DNA from: Dyadobacter beijingensis DSM 21582
GTDB lineage: Bacteria > Bacteroidota > Bacteroidia > Cytophagales > Spirosomataceae
Assembly (NCBI RefSeq): GCF_000382205.1
Contig: NZ_KB907788.1
Coordinates: 1-64,000, forward strand
Reading direction: 5' to 3'
Length of the DNA stretch: 64,000 nt
In this document: positions 7,744 through 15,828 of the stretch, piece after piece
Numbering within the stretch: position 1 is the stretch's first letter
Layout: every line of letters begins with the position of its first letter
Notes under the pieces: generated by a model
Seen by the model: only the letters and a program-made list of their open reading frames with translations
What the model was told of the DNA's origin: nothing
Databases searched by the model: none
Position numbers and translations under genes: made by a program

Positions 7744-9179
7744 AAATCAGGTTTGACAGGAAGCAGCCCGTCCTGCGGCGCCGCTTTAATCATCCGGCCG
7801 TCGAGCACCGAAGGCGTATCGCGCAAAGGATTCGGTACGATGCGCTGCGTTTCCCGCGTGCCGGCGAGCCGTGCGGGTTGCCCGGCGGAAACACCCATTT
7901 CCACCAATGCGGCATTCAGCAGCGTCTCGTTCTCGTCGCCGAACGGCAGGAATGGAAACCGGTTGTCGCCCATCACCACGTCGGGCGCAATGCCGTCGGC
8001 CGTTCCGTAATCCGACGTGCCGTCGGCATTGGCCGTTTGTCCCAGCATCATGTAAATGCCATAATTCCAGCGCTTTTTATCATCACCGAAAAGCGCCCCG
8101 AACAGGTTTTTGCCCGCCGTATGGTCGCCGACCGTGACGACATCGATATAAGGCCGTAAGCCATTGACGACGAGTTCGCTCGCCGAAGCGGTCCCCTGCG
8201 AGGTGAGCACGAAAACGCGGTTCAGCCTGCTCCCGATATTACTGCTTTCCTGCGAAAAACGGTAATTCAATGCCTCCTCGCCCTTCTCTTTTTTCCAGTA
8301 AGCCATGTATTTGTCGTTCCATTGCTCGGTGTAAAACAGCTTGGAACCGTTGTTGCCCGGCACGATCAGAGACGCCAGCGTCACGGCCGAAGACATATAG
8401 CCGCCGCCATTGAGCCGCAAATCGAGCACCAGCTCGTTCACACCGGCGGTTTTGAATTCGGAAAAAATGCGGCGCAATGCATTGTCGTATTTCTCCTTGT
8501 CGGCTTCGGTGCCGGGTACAAACTGCGTGTATACCACATAGCCGATCGTCTTGCCTTTCTTGCGGATCACGCTCGCGTGCGCTACGGGGTCTTCGGTGAT
8601 CTGCGCGCGGGTAAGCGGAACGGTTTTTGGGTTCAGCTGCAAAGATTGGTCCACGATCTGCCCGAGCGTCAGCGTGACCGATTCCTGTGAGGCCAGGAAT
8701 GTGCCGTGGTTCTCCGCCGTGAGCGTTTTCCCATCGATTTTTACGACAATATCCCCTCGTTTCAAACCCGCGTTGGCGGCCGGGCTATCTTTGATAATGT
8801 GGCTGACAAACAGCGCAACGGCCGTTTTGTTGTCATCGATGTAGGCCGGGACATAGTGGATGCCGTATGCCTTCACCACGCCGTTGAACTGCTGCTGCAA
8901 GGCACTGTAATTGTCGGTAATGAGCGAAAAGCGATCGTAAACCTGGCGCTGGTAGACAAGTTTTTCGAAGAATGCGTCCGGGTTTTCGGTCGTGTCGAGG
9001 GATTGTTTGCCGGGCATCTCGTCGTACCAGAAATAGCCGTCGTTCATCATGTCATAAACCCAGCCGTTGACGGAGCTTTTTCCGCCCAGCTTGCCGGTGA
9101 GCGTATCCACATCGCCGGGCTGGCAAGCGGCCGCAAGCAGGGCAGTGATCCATAAAATCTGTTTACCGAATGTTTTCAT
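7740..9179 (-). CDS. S41 family (C-terminal processing) peptidase, lipoprotein
   Basis: A 479-residue exported serine protease. The N-terminus MKTFGKQILWITALLAAACQ is a lipoprotein signal with the lipobox Cys after LAAA. An N-terminal helical region is followed by a PDZ domain (about 100-170, with NAGLKRGDIVVKIDGK) and the S41 catalytic core, with VLDLRLNGGGYMSSA and the nucleophile region LTSQGTASASELV. It resembles CtpA/tail-specific proteases but is envelope-anchored. I chose the ATG at 9179 because the signal peptide starts there; one three codons earlier exists. It sits between an ExbB-like channel gene and a sensor kinase in one operon. Confidence 0.9.
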   Translation of the reverse strand: MKTFGKQILWITALLAAACQPGDVDTLTGKLGGKSSVNGWVYDMMNDGYFWYDEMPGKQSLDTTENPDAFFEKLVYQRQVYDRFSLITDNYSALQQQFNGVVKAYGIHYVPAYIDDNKTAVALFVSHIIKDSPAANAGLKRGDIVVKIDGKTLTAENHGTFLASQESVTLTLGQIVDQSLQLNPKTVPLTRAQITEDPVAHASVIRKKGKTIGYVVYTQFVPGTEADKEKYDNALRRIFSEFKTAGVNELVLDLRLNGGGYMSSAVTLASLIVPGNNGSKLFYTEQWNDKYMAYWKKEKGEEALNYRFSQESSNIGSRLNRVFVLTSQGTASASELVVNGLRPYIDVVTVGDHTAGKNLFGALFGDDKKRWNYGIYMMLGQTANADGTSDYGTADGIAPDVVMGDNRFPFLPFGDENETLLNAALVEMGVSAGQPARLAGTRETQRIVPNPLRDTPSVLDGRMIKAAPQDGLLPVKPDL

Positions 9180-9215
9180 AATCGTCACAGGATAAATGTG
9201 AATGGAAATTCAGGT

Positions 9216-9974
9216 TCAGAGAGGATGGTAAATGCGACTGATGAGGTTATCGATGATGTAGGATTTGGCCCTGGAATAGAAAGTGTCCAGGTCTTCGAGG
9301 TAGCGGTGGTAGAAATAGCTGAGAATGAGGCCGAGGAACAATGCGATGAAAGTCGTATCGAAAGAAACATTCAGGCTCTGGGTGATCAGCGGCATGCCTT
9401 CCTCGGTTTTGGCCAAATGGAAAAGCCCGATGGAACCCGCCAAATGCAGGATCGTGCCGATAAAACCCAGCGAAGCAATGGCGTTGATGAGGAAGCGGGC
9501 GATTTCCAGCTTGCCTTCCAGCTCGGTTTTACTGTTATCGATCTGTGCCGTGAGCACCTGTAATGTCTCGCCGATCGACTGGTTGTTGCGGTACTGCGTA
9601 CAGGCGCGTTTTACAAAGTCGGTCAGCAGGAAGCTGAAACCATGTTTTTCCAGGTCGATCACATTCAGTTTGATCTTCGCGACCTCGTCCGGCGAGAGTA
9701 CCAGCTGATCCTGCACGGGCAGCAGGTTGAGTTTAAAACCCTCGTGCTGTTTTTTGATAAACTTCTGGTATTCCAGGATTTCCAGCACCCCGAAAATGAA
9801 CGCCATGTAAATCACCGCATGCACATACCCGCCGAAAGAGCCGCCGAAGGCTTCGAAGAACCGTTTCAGCCCCGGCCCCGACGACAGCGATGCACCTAGT
9901 ATCAGTACAAACCAGATCATTACCGCCGCTACGAGGCTGATGGCAATGTGATAGAGTCTTTTATTTGTCAGCAT
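9216..9974 (-). CDS. MotA/TolQ/ExbB-like proton channel protein
   Basis: A 252-residue inner-membrane protein. Hydrophobic segments lie at about 8-30 and 48-65, followed by a long cytoplasmic helical region (about 70-160) and two further helices with the family signature ASLGFIGTILHLAGSIGLF and SFDTTFIALFLGLILSYFY. The small-residue TM with Gly and the FDTTFIAL segment correspond to the conserved channel core of MotA/TolQ/ExbB. The long cytoplasmic linker is MotA-like. The gene starts nine bases after the stop of the ExbD-like gene, the expected stator partner. What the proton flow drives is unknown. Confidence 0.82.
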   Translation of the reverse strand: MLTNKRLYHIAISLVAAVMIWFVLILGASLSSGPGLKRFFEAFGGSFGGYVHAVIYMAFIFGVLEILEYQKFIKKQHEGFKLNLLPVQDQLVLSPDEVAKIKLNVIDLEKHGFSFLLTDFVKRACTQYRNNQSIGETLQVLTAQIDNSKTELEGKLEIARFLINAIASLGFIGTILHLAGSIGLFHLAKTEEGMPLITQSLNVSFDTTFIALFLGLILSYFYHRYLEDLDTFYSRAKSYIIDNLISRIYHPL

Positions 9975-9983
9975 AGGAAATGT

Positions 9984-10850
9984 CTAATTTTTGGTAAACT
10001 GGAATGCGCCGTTTTCCGGCATTTGAACTGTGCCTATGAGTACGCGTGGCGCTTTGAGTTGCAGCGTGGCACCGAATGGCTCTCCCTTTTCCTCGCCCTG
10101 ATCGTTGCGTGAGTACACAAGCCCTCGTATGCGCACGGACGTGTTGTTTTTGGCGCTTTCTTTAAATAAAGCATAAACCTTGTACTCGCCGGGCAGGATT
10201 TTGTCGAACTGGCGTACCGCTTCCTGTGTCGTGCGAAGGTCGCTGCCGAAGAACTTGGTTTTGGCTTTGCCGCTGTCCCATTGGCCGATGTCGCGGATTT
10301 CGCGCGCGCCGCCCGAGACGCATTTGTTGCCTTTGCAGACGAAAATGTCCACGTTGTCGCCAATGTCCGCCCAGTTGATTTCGATGGAAACCTTGCAAGG
10401 CACGGCAGGCGGATCGCCCTCGTATTTGCTCCGTTTGAAATTATCCGGCGGTGGGGGCGGAGTTTCTGCCGGCTTCGCCGCCAAGGCCGAGTCTTTTCCC
10501 GCCCGTTCCCGTTTCGGCGTTGTGATTCTGGCCGGTTCGATGTCCGCTACCGGCTGCAAGTCCGGGCAGGAAGGACAATCGGGGCATTCGGAGATGCCGG
10601 GCATAGGCTTGTAGTCGGTGAGGACCACGAGTAGCGTATCACCGGGGCGCTTGCCGGCCAGGCTGTCGCTGATGGTCGCGAAAAGCTGCCGGTGGGTCGT
10701 GTCGATCGAGACATTGAGCTGGTTGGACCGTCCCGGCGGGGCGCCGCCTTTCGGCACGGCGATGAACAGGAAGATCACCGCGCCCAACGCACCGCAGATG
10801 ACGTCCAGGAACGAGATATTGAATATTTGAGGTTCGCGATTTCTGGCCAT
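9984..10850 (-). CDS. ExbD/TolR-like membrane anchor with novel periplasmic domain
   Basis: A 288-residue protein with a short cytoplasmic N-terminus, one transmembrane helix (FLDVICGALGAVIFLFIAV, about 15-33) and a large periplasmic part. The Asp in FLDV is placed like the proton-carrying Asp at the start of the ExbD/TolR/MotB helix. The periplasmic part has a Cys-rich segment (CPDCPSCPD, about 85-95), a Pro-rich linker and a C-terminal beta-rich domain with DNVDIFVCKG and PGEYKVYALFKE, resembling beta-sandwich domains of the YfaP/DUF2135 kind (inference). There is no OmpA-like peptidoglycan domain, so it is not an ordinary MotB, TolR or ZorB. Confidence 0.65.
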   Translation of the reverse strand: MARNREPQIFNISFLDVICGALGAVIFLFIAVPKGGAPPGRSNQLNVSIDTTHRQLFATISDSLAGKRPGDTLLVVLTDYKPMPGISECPDCPSCPDLQPVADIEPARITTPKRERAGKDSALAAKPAETPPPPPDNFKRSKYEGDPPAVPCKVSIEINWADIGDNVDIFVCKGNKCVSGGAREIRDIGQWDSGKAKTKFFGSDLRTTQEAVRQFDKILPGEYKVYALFKESAKNNTSVRIRGLVYSRNDQGEEKGEPFGATLQLKAPRVLIGTVQMPENGAFQFTKN

Positions 10851-10868
10851 GGTCGGATGGTTTAGTGC

Positions 10869-11138
10869 TTAGCCCGCGCGCAGGTTGCCGATGACGAACG
10901 TGCCGTCGGCCTGCTGGCGGTTTTCGGTGCGCCGGACGGGTGCCGGGAAGCGGCAGTCGGGGCATTTGGGCAGGTGCGCGCCGATGAGGTTGCCGCAGTT
11001 GCGGCATTGCTGTTGCGCGTGGCCGGTGTGCCCGTCCGGGGTGTTGCCGACCGCCGAAAAGCTGCCCTGAATGCGGCAATGGGTGCAGACGCGGGCATCG
11101 GTTTCGTTGATGGTGCCGCAGTTGTTACAGACCTGCAT
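10869..11138 (-). CDS. double zinc-ribbon protein
   Basis: An 89-residue soluble protein with two Cys4 zinc ribbons: CNNCG paired with CTHC in the first 20 residues, and CRNCG paired with CPDC around residues 48-63. A short tail follows without other features. Such small ribbons are often adaptor or scaffold proteins rather than enzymes. The ATG overlaps the stop codon of the upstream barrel gene by one base (TGATG), and the ExbD-like gene starts 18 bases downstream, so it is firmly within the operon. Its presence beside envelope proteins is unusual because zinc ribbons are normally cytoplasmic. Confidence 0.72.
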   Translation of the reverse strand: MQVCNNCGTINETDARVCTHCRIQGSFSAVGNTPDGHTGHAQQQCRNCGNLIGAHLPKCPDCRFPAPVRRTENRQQADGTFVIGNLRAG

Positions 11139-11866
11139 CAATATTTATCCCCGAAAATAAAGTGGTGTGTATAGGTGACGTTCAGGATCGTCGAGATATT
11201 CGAAATTTTGCCGTCGATCCCCGACGCGGAGCTGCTGCGTTTGTTCACGGCATTGAAACCCAAATCCCACATCAGGTTGAAATTCAGCTTGCCCTTCTCG
11301 CCGACGGCCATGACCATGCCCGGCCCAAGCATGAAACCCGGCTGGAAGCGCTTGTAGTTGTCGTTGATACCGCTCCCGAATTTGATCGTCCCCGACCGGC
11401 TTTCTGAGCCGACGCCCGCCACTTCGAGCTCCAACCGCGAATTGCCCGACAATCCGATATTGAATGAAGGTCCGGCAGAGGCTGTCAGCCCGAATTTTTC
11501 GCCGAGGATACGGAACCGGAACAGGAGCGGGACCTGGATGAACGACGTGTTTTCCCTGCCTTTGACATACCCTATATAATTTCCCTCGATGCGGTAGTTG
11601 TCTGTCTCTGCTTTGGAGCCTTTCTGGATGAAGTTGGCGCCCATGACGATGGCCATGCGGTTGAACTCCATACCGAATACGACGCCGCCGTTGAGCCCGG
11701 GCTTGGGTTTGGAACTCGTCCAGCGATCGGCGTAGTCGGACGTGAATGCATACATGGACAGGTTACCGCCCCCGCCGCCGCCTACGAAAAAGGAGCTGTT
11801 CTGCGCCTGCGCACGAAAACCCGTCGCGGCCGCCAGAAAGAGGATTAGTGTGGTGAGTTTTTTCAT
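11138..11866 (-). CDS. outer-membrane beta-barrel protein (PorT-like)
   Basis: A 242-residue secreted protein. The N-terminus MKKLTTLILFLAAATGFRAQAQ is a clear signal peptide ending AQA-Q. The remainder alternates polar and hydrophobic residues in strands (for example GGVVFGMEFNRMAIVMGANF, LLFRFRILGEKFGLTASAGP, FQPGFMLGPGMVMAVGEKG) and ends with aromatic Tyr, as in the outer-membrane beta-barrel domain (PF13568) of PorT-like proteins. I chose the ATG at 11866; a longer frame from 11914 lacks signal-peptide logic. It is the first gene of the operon that continues through the zinc ribbon, channel, protease and two-component genes. Confidence 0.82.
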   Translation of the reverse strand: MKKLTTLILFLAAATGFRAQAQNSSFFVGGGGGGNLSMYAFTSDYADRWTSSKPKPGLNGGVVFGMEFNRMAIVMGANFIQKGSKAETDNYRIEGNYIGYVKGRENTSFIQVPLLFRFRILGEKFGLTASAGPSFNIGLSGNSRLELEVAGVGSESRSGTIKFGSGINDNYKRFQPGFMLGPGMVMAVGEKGKLNFNLMWDLGFNAVNKRSSSASGIDGKISNISTILNVTYTHHFIFGDKY

Positions 11867-11928
11867 CGCTGTGGTTTCGAAATGGTTTAGGACAAAGGTC
11901 AGCCACGCCCGCAAAACAAACCATCCCT

Positions 11929-12099
11929 GAAAACAGCCATTTTTACGTCGCGTGGGTCAGCCGTCATAAGGGCATCACATTATCGGAGGCTTTGCCGAAT
12001 GCCGCGCTCACGTTCGCGGGTACGATCCTGCTGGGGTATGCGAGCTGGAAATGGTACGACGAGCCGGTCCGGGCCTGGCTGCGGAGGAAGTTGAACTAG
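11929..12099 (+). pseudogene. C-terminal remnant of an acyltransferase 3 family gene
   Basis: On the plus strand the frame ending at the TAG of 12097-12099 encodes FYVAWVSRHKGITLSE, then a hydrophobic helix (ALTFAGTILLGYASWKWY) and DEPVRAWLRRKLN. The WKWYDEPVR ending is the hallmark C-terminus of OafA/NolL-type membrane acyltransferases (acyltransferase 3), whose proteins end with a last TM helix followed by W-x-x-x-E-x-P-x-R. Only about 55 residues remain and there is no start codon context; the frame closes at 11854 upstream. The rest of the roughly 350-residue gene is absent, so this is a deletion scar. Confidence 0.7.
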
Positions 12100-12135
12100 C
12101 AAAAATATCCGCTTCGGAAAACTCCGGGCGGATAT
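12100..12135 (-). terminator. intrinsic terminator of the DUF4242 gene
   Basis: Read leftward, GCGGATAT's complement pairs form ATATCCGC/GCGGATAT (12105-12112 and 12128-12135) with an additional inner CGGA/TCCG pairing, and a run of T follows on the minus strand (plus-strand AAAAA at 12101-12105). It sits about 40 bases beyond the stop of the leftward DUF4242 gene. Confidence 0.7.
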
Positions 12136-12177
12136 GTGCATAACAAACCTTTTTTCACTAACTCTTGACGGCCCTGC

Positions 12178-12456
12178 CTAGGAAACGGCGGAAGTGGTAG
12201 GGTCGATGATGGTTTTGACCTCGGCAATGGAATGGACCGGGAAGCCGCCCCGGCGCGCATGCTCGCGCACGACCTCTTCCGATTCGGCGATATGGATGCA
12301 GTAAAGCTTGTTGTTCGTGACAAAAGACTGTATCCAGTGATACGGGGCATCGAGGCCGCTCACCACAGCGCAGGACGCCTGCGAGATGTTCCTTAATTCT
12401 TCGCCCGAAAGATTACCCAAGCCTTCGATCTCCCGTTCAATGATAAATTTTTTCAT
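12178..12456 (-). CDS. DUF4242 (SCO4226-like) small protein
   Basis: A 92-residue soluble single-domain protein. It matches the DUF4242 pattern: start KKFIIEREIEGLG, middle SCAVVSGL, then WIQSFVTNNKLYCIHIAESEE and the HARRGGFPVHSIAEVKTIIDP end. In family members the conserved His/Cys-containing faces form a ferredoxin-like dimer, and one homologue (SCO4226) binds nickel; function here is not known. It lies 96 bases downstream of a giant LuxR-type ATPase regulator on the same strand, a pairing that recurs for this family, and a putative operator precedes it. A terminator follows. Confidence 0.8.
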   Translation of the reverse strand: MKKFIIEREIEGLGNLSGEELRNISQASCAVVSGLDAPYHWIQSFVTNNKLYCIHIAESEEVVREHARRGGFPVHSIAEVKTIIDPTTSAVS

Positions 12457-12516
12457 GTGCCATTTAATTTTTGGTGTAAGATGGCCACAAAGCTAGGCGT
12501 TGCTCACGGGACGGTT

Positions 12517-12535
12517 CATGGGGATATTCCCTATG
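12517..12535. promoter_or_regulatory. inverted repeat upstream of the DUF4242 gene (putative operator)
   Basis: CATGGGGA and TCCCTATG (seven of eight positions pair) flank a TAT spacer. The site lies about 60-80 bases upstream of the DUF4242 start codon, between it and the end of the LuxR-type regulator gene. The position and symmetry fit a dimeric regulator site, possibly for that regulator. Binding is inferred; I did not find an exact second copy in the regulator's own upstream region. Confidence 0.35.
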
Positions 12536-12552
12536 TTAGCAGTACTTTTTAC

Positions 12553-15144
12553 CTATTTTAACAACGCCATTTTCATTGCCTGCTGGACTGCCTTTGCGCG
12601 GGAATCGACATTCAGTTTGAGCAGCAGGGAGGAAATATGATGGTCCACCGTTTTCGTGGAAACGCTCAGCCTGGACGCGATTTCCTTGTTACGTAGGCCC
12701 TCATTGAGTAGTTGCAGCACATCTACTTCGCGGAGGGTCAGGTTGGCGCTGTTGGCCGTTGTCGATTTCCGCATCCCGCGCGGGATGCGTTTCAACCCTT
12801 CCGCCCGCATGAGGTATTTCAGTTTTTCATAGGTAGCCGCGGCACCCAGGTGCTGCATGGCGCGGATGGCCTGGGTTTTGCCGGTCTCGTCGCCGTCGAA
12901 CAGGGTAAGCGCCTCTTCATAAGGGCAGTTGCTGAAGTTGGCCGTCTGGGAATAACTTTTCGCGGGTGAGAAATTACTGGCGACGTAAGCGTCGTAAATG
13001 CCGGTAAAGTCGGTATCGTGGTCGGAGTACTTCTTTAACCAAAAACAGAATTCCTGGATTTCATACATGCTGCCCATCTTTTGGGTCATTTCCATGGTCT
13101 TTTCGAGTTCGGTTGCCTGCAAAATGCTTTCGCCCGTCAGCCACTGGTATTCCAGCAGCGCGGTGAATGCGGGGATAATGCGCTGTAATTCCATCGTTTC
13201 CAGTGCTTTCGTTTTAGCTCTCGTGAGCAGGGGCAGCGCGCCCGGCTCGTTCCGCCGCATTTTGACGGTACCGAGGACGACCATCGGCCCGATCGTCACC
13301 ACGGCCGGCTGCTCTTCATTGGCCAGCAGCTCCGTGGCGATTTCGCAGGCGTCGTCCCAGGCGCCGGTTTCGAGGCGCATGCGGGCTTTGAGGGAAAGCA
13401 TATAGTTCGTCCACGAATCCAGGTCGCGCTTTTCGCAATACGTCAATCCCTCCTGCAAAATGTGCTCCGCATTGCCGAAATCCCGCAGCCGGATCAGGCT
13501 GGCGCTCAGGTTCGTGTAGGCGCGTGCCGCGTGCTCGTGATAGGAGCCTTCCAGGGCAATTTGCAGGCTTTGCTGCAACACGCCCATCCCTACCGCCGCC
13601 AGGTCGGGCATTTCCATTTGCACGGTGCCCACGTTATTGAGCGCGTGCGAAAGTGTTTCCAGGTCGTTGAGCTGCTTCGCCATCGTGATCGCGAGCTGGC
13701 CCCAGACCATGCATTCGTAAGGCTCGTGCGAAAGCATTTTTAATTGGGATATATTGCTGTAAACCTGCGCCTTGACAATCGAATCGGGCTCGCGTTCCAG
13801 CACCTGCACGGCCCGGAACCCATACCGCTCGGCTTCGCTGCGGCTGCCTTCAAACCACCAGAGCCGCGAGAGGAACCGCAGGCAGTCGCCCAGTTTTTCG
13901 GGATCATTTTGTGCTTCGAAAACCGGCAGCAGGATTTCCTGGTGTATAATGGCCTCCCGGGTCTGGTTGGTGAGGTAGCATTCGTAGGCGTACGATTGGT
14001 GGAGATAAGTCAGGTAATCCTGGTCGATTCCTTTGTAATGGGTGATCGCCGTGCAGAACAGCTTGGCCGCTTCCAGGTGCGCGCCCACGCGGATGGCCTG
14101 CCCGGCCGCCAGCGGGATGTATTTGAGCATCAGCTCATATTCCCTGGCCAGTTCGGCGTGGTGGATAATGCGTTGTGTTACGGGTTCCGGTTCTTCAAGC
14201 AGCAATGCGAGAATGCGTTTATTCAGCGCCATATGGGCAAATGGCGAAATGGATGATTCGATCGTCCGGCGGTAGAGTTCGTGTTTAAAATAGAGCTTGT
14301 CGTCTATGAGCAATACAATTTTAGCATCCAGCGACCGCTCGATGAAAGCGGCATATCCCGGCGCGAGTTGTTCCAGGTAACGCAGTTCCAAACCCGTAGG
14401 CGAGACGGACAGCAGCTCCCATATGCGCCTCGTTTCCTCGCTCTGCCGCTGGCACACCGAGAGGATCGAATCTTTGATATTTTCCGGGATACCAATGCTG
14501 TAACTCGCGAGTATTTCTGTGACATAGAAAGGGTTACCGCCTGAAATACTGAACACGTCTTCACCTCTGTAACCCCTTTTGGCCGCCAGCCCCGCCACCG
14601 CCTGCCGGGACAATGGGCTGAGTTCCAGGCGGGAAAAGGTACCCGTCACGAACTGCCCGAGCAGGCTGCGAAGCGGATGGCGGCTATGGATTTCGTCGCT
14701 CCGGTAGGTAAGGATGAGGAGGAATTGCAGGTCGGTGATGCGCCTGCTGAGGAATTTGATGAAATCCAGCGTGGCTTCGTCGGCCCAATGAATGTCTTCA
14801 AAGATCAGGGTGACGGGCCGCGTCAGTTTTTTTACCTCAATCAGAAAATTTCCGAACAGTTCGCTGCGGTTACCGGCATGCGCTTGTGCCGACAAAGCCG
14901 TGTTACCAAGCTGCCACAACATATCGTAGAGAGGGGCTAGCGGCCGGGGCGTGTACAGGGCGTCGCACGTACCCTTGAAAATATGGCTGTCGGCTTTGCG
15001 CGGGTCGCAGAAGGCTTTGACGAGCGTGCTTTTACCAATGCCGGCCTCGCCGCTGACGAGGATACAATGGCCTTCGCCGTTAATCGTCTCTTCGAACCGG
15101 TGATTGAGCTCTGACAGGAAATCGGATCTTTCTATTAATTCCAT
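12553..15144 (-). CDS. large ATPase-LuxR transcriptional regulator (MalT/LAL type)
   Basis: An 863-residue signal-transducing regulator. The N-terminal STAND-type ATPase domain has Walker A SGEAGIGKST (31-40), Walker B TLIFEDIHWADEA (about 116) and a sensor segment LILTYRSDE. A long helical TPR-like region (about 330-740) follows. The C-terminal LuxR HTH (about 800-860) reads LTLREVDVLQLLNEGLRN and STKTVDHHISSLLLKLN. Such proteins bind an effector through their repeats and activate transcription in an ATP-dependent way. It is flanked downstream by the DUF4242 gene and divergently by a secreted-protein gene, the likely targets. Confidence 0.92.
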   Translation of the reverse strand: MELIERSDFLSELNHRFEETINGEGHCILVSGEAGIGKSTLVKAFCDPRKADSHIFKGTCDALYTPRPLAPLYDMLWQLGNTALSAQAHAGNRSELFGNFLIEVKKLTRPVTLIFEDIHWADEATLDFIKFLSRRITDLQFLLILTYRSDEIHSRHPLRSLLGQFVTGTFSRLELSPLSRQAVAGLAAKRGYRGEDVFSISGGNPFYVTEILASYSIGIPENIKDSILSVCQRQSEETRRIWELLSVSPTGLELRYLEQLAPGYAAFIERSLDAKIVLLIDDKLYFKHELYRRTIESSISPFAHMALNKRILALLLEEPEPVTQRIIHHAELAREYELMLKYIPLAAGQAIRVGAHLEAAKLFCTAITHYKGIDQDYLTYLHQSYAYECYLTNQTREAIIHQEILLPVFEAQNDPEKLGDCLRFLSRLWWFEGSRSEAERYGFRAVQVLEREPDSIVKAQVYSNISQLKMLSHEPYECMVWGQLAITMAKQLNDLETLSHALNNVGTVQMEMPDLAAVGMGVLQQSLQIALEGSYHEHAARAYTNLSASLIRLRDFGNAEHILQEGLTYCEKRDLDSWTNYMLSLKARMRLETGAWDDACEIATELLANEEQPAVVTIGPMVVLGTVKMRRNEPGALPLLTRAKTKALETMELQRIIPAFTALLEYQWLTGESILQATELEKTMEMTQKMGSMYEIQEFCFWLKKYSDHDTDFTGIYDAYVASNFSPAKSYSQTANFSNCPYEEALTLFDGDETGKTQAIRAMQHLGAAATYEKLKYLMRAEGLKRIPRGMRKSTTANSANLTLREVDVLQLLNEGLRNKEIASRLSVSTKTVDHHISSLLLKLNVDSRAKAVQQAMKMALLK

Positions 15145-15300
15145 GGCCTGGTGTCGAATGCGGATGGATGTGGAATGGCTATTCTAACGTAAAAATAGGT
15201 TACTAATCAATGTAATATGGGCAATACATCTGATATCCGGGGGCTGGCGACAGGCTTGTTTTGTGTTCGTAAAAATTCTTCATCCTAAATGTTTTAAACA

Positions 15301-15828
15301 ATGCGAACGATTATGAATGCCAATGCCCGCCTGCGACTTTTCAGCGGATTCTCCCTTTGCCTGTGTGCAGCAATGCTGGCATTGAACTCCTGCACGGAAG
15401 AGGACCACAAGCAGGAACTGCCCAATGTTGTGCAGCAGGAACTGGACCAGGTACGCCAGTCGGTAATTCCATACCGGGATCTGAAAAAAGCCATTGCAGC
15501 GGGCTATGATCACGAAGTTACCGGTTACAGGGCGCAGATGGGTTACCATTACCTAAATGCCGCGTTGCTCGACGACAAATTCGAATTGCAGAAGCCGGAA
15601 ATCCTTTTGTACGCCCCTTATGGTAAAGATTCCATGAAACTGGTGGCCGTCGAATACGCGACGCCCATTGCGGACATCAGGAATCCGCCTGCCGTACCGG
15701 AAGGTTTTACGGGAAAGGATGATGAGTGGGAAATCAATACGGAATTCAATTTGTGGACTTTGCATGCGTGGGTAGAGCTGGAAAATACCCACGGGATATT
15801 CGCACCCCATAATACGAAGTTGCCGTAG
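15301..15828 (+). CDS. uncharacterised exported lipoprotein
   Basis: A 175-residue exported protein. The N-terminus (FSGFSLCLCAAMLALNSC) is a lipoprotein signal with the modified Cys near residue 31. The mature part matches a widespread but uncharacterised family of secreted proteins recognised by an AAGY segment, MGYHYLNAALLDD, LVAVEY, a loop with PP and a C-terminal HAWVELENTHGIFAPHN. The conserved His residues could bind metal (inference). It is transcribed away from the giant LuxR-type regulator with a 156-base shared upstream region, so it is a probable target of that regulator. The start could be the ATG at 15301 or at 15313. Confidence 0.72.
   Translation: MRTIMNANARLRLFSGFSLCLCAAMLALNSCTEEDHKQELPNVVQQELDQVRQSVIPYRDLKKAIAAGYDHEVTGYRAQMGYHYLNAALLDDKFELQKPEILLYAPYGKDSMKLVAVEYATPIADIRNPPAVPEGFTGKDDEWEINTEFNLWTLHAWVELENTHGIFAPHNTKLP

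Noticed and set aside
9984-11138. Possible anti-phage Zorya-like system because of the MotA-like channel
   Set aside because: No ZorB OmpA domain and no helicase or nuclease partner (ZorC/D/E) is present in the operon.
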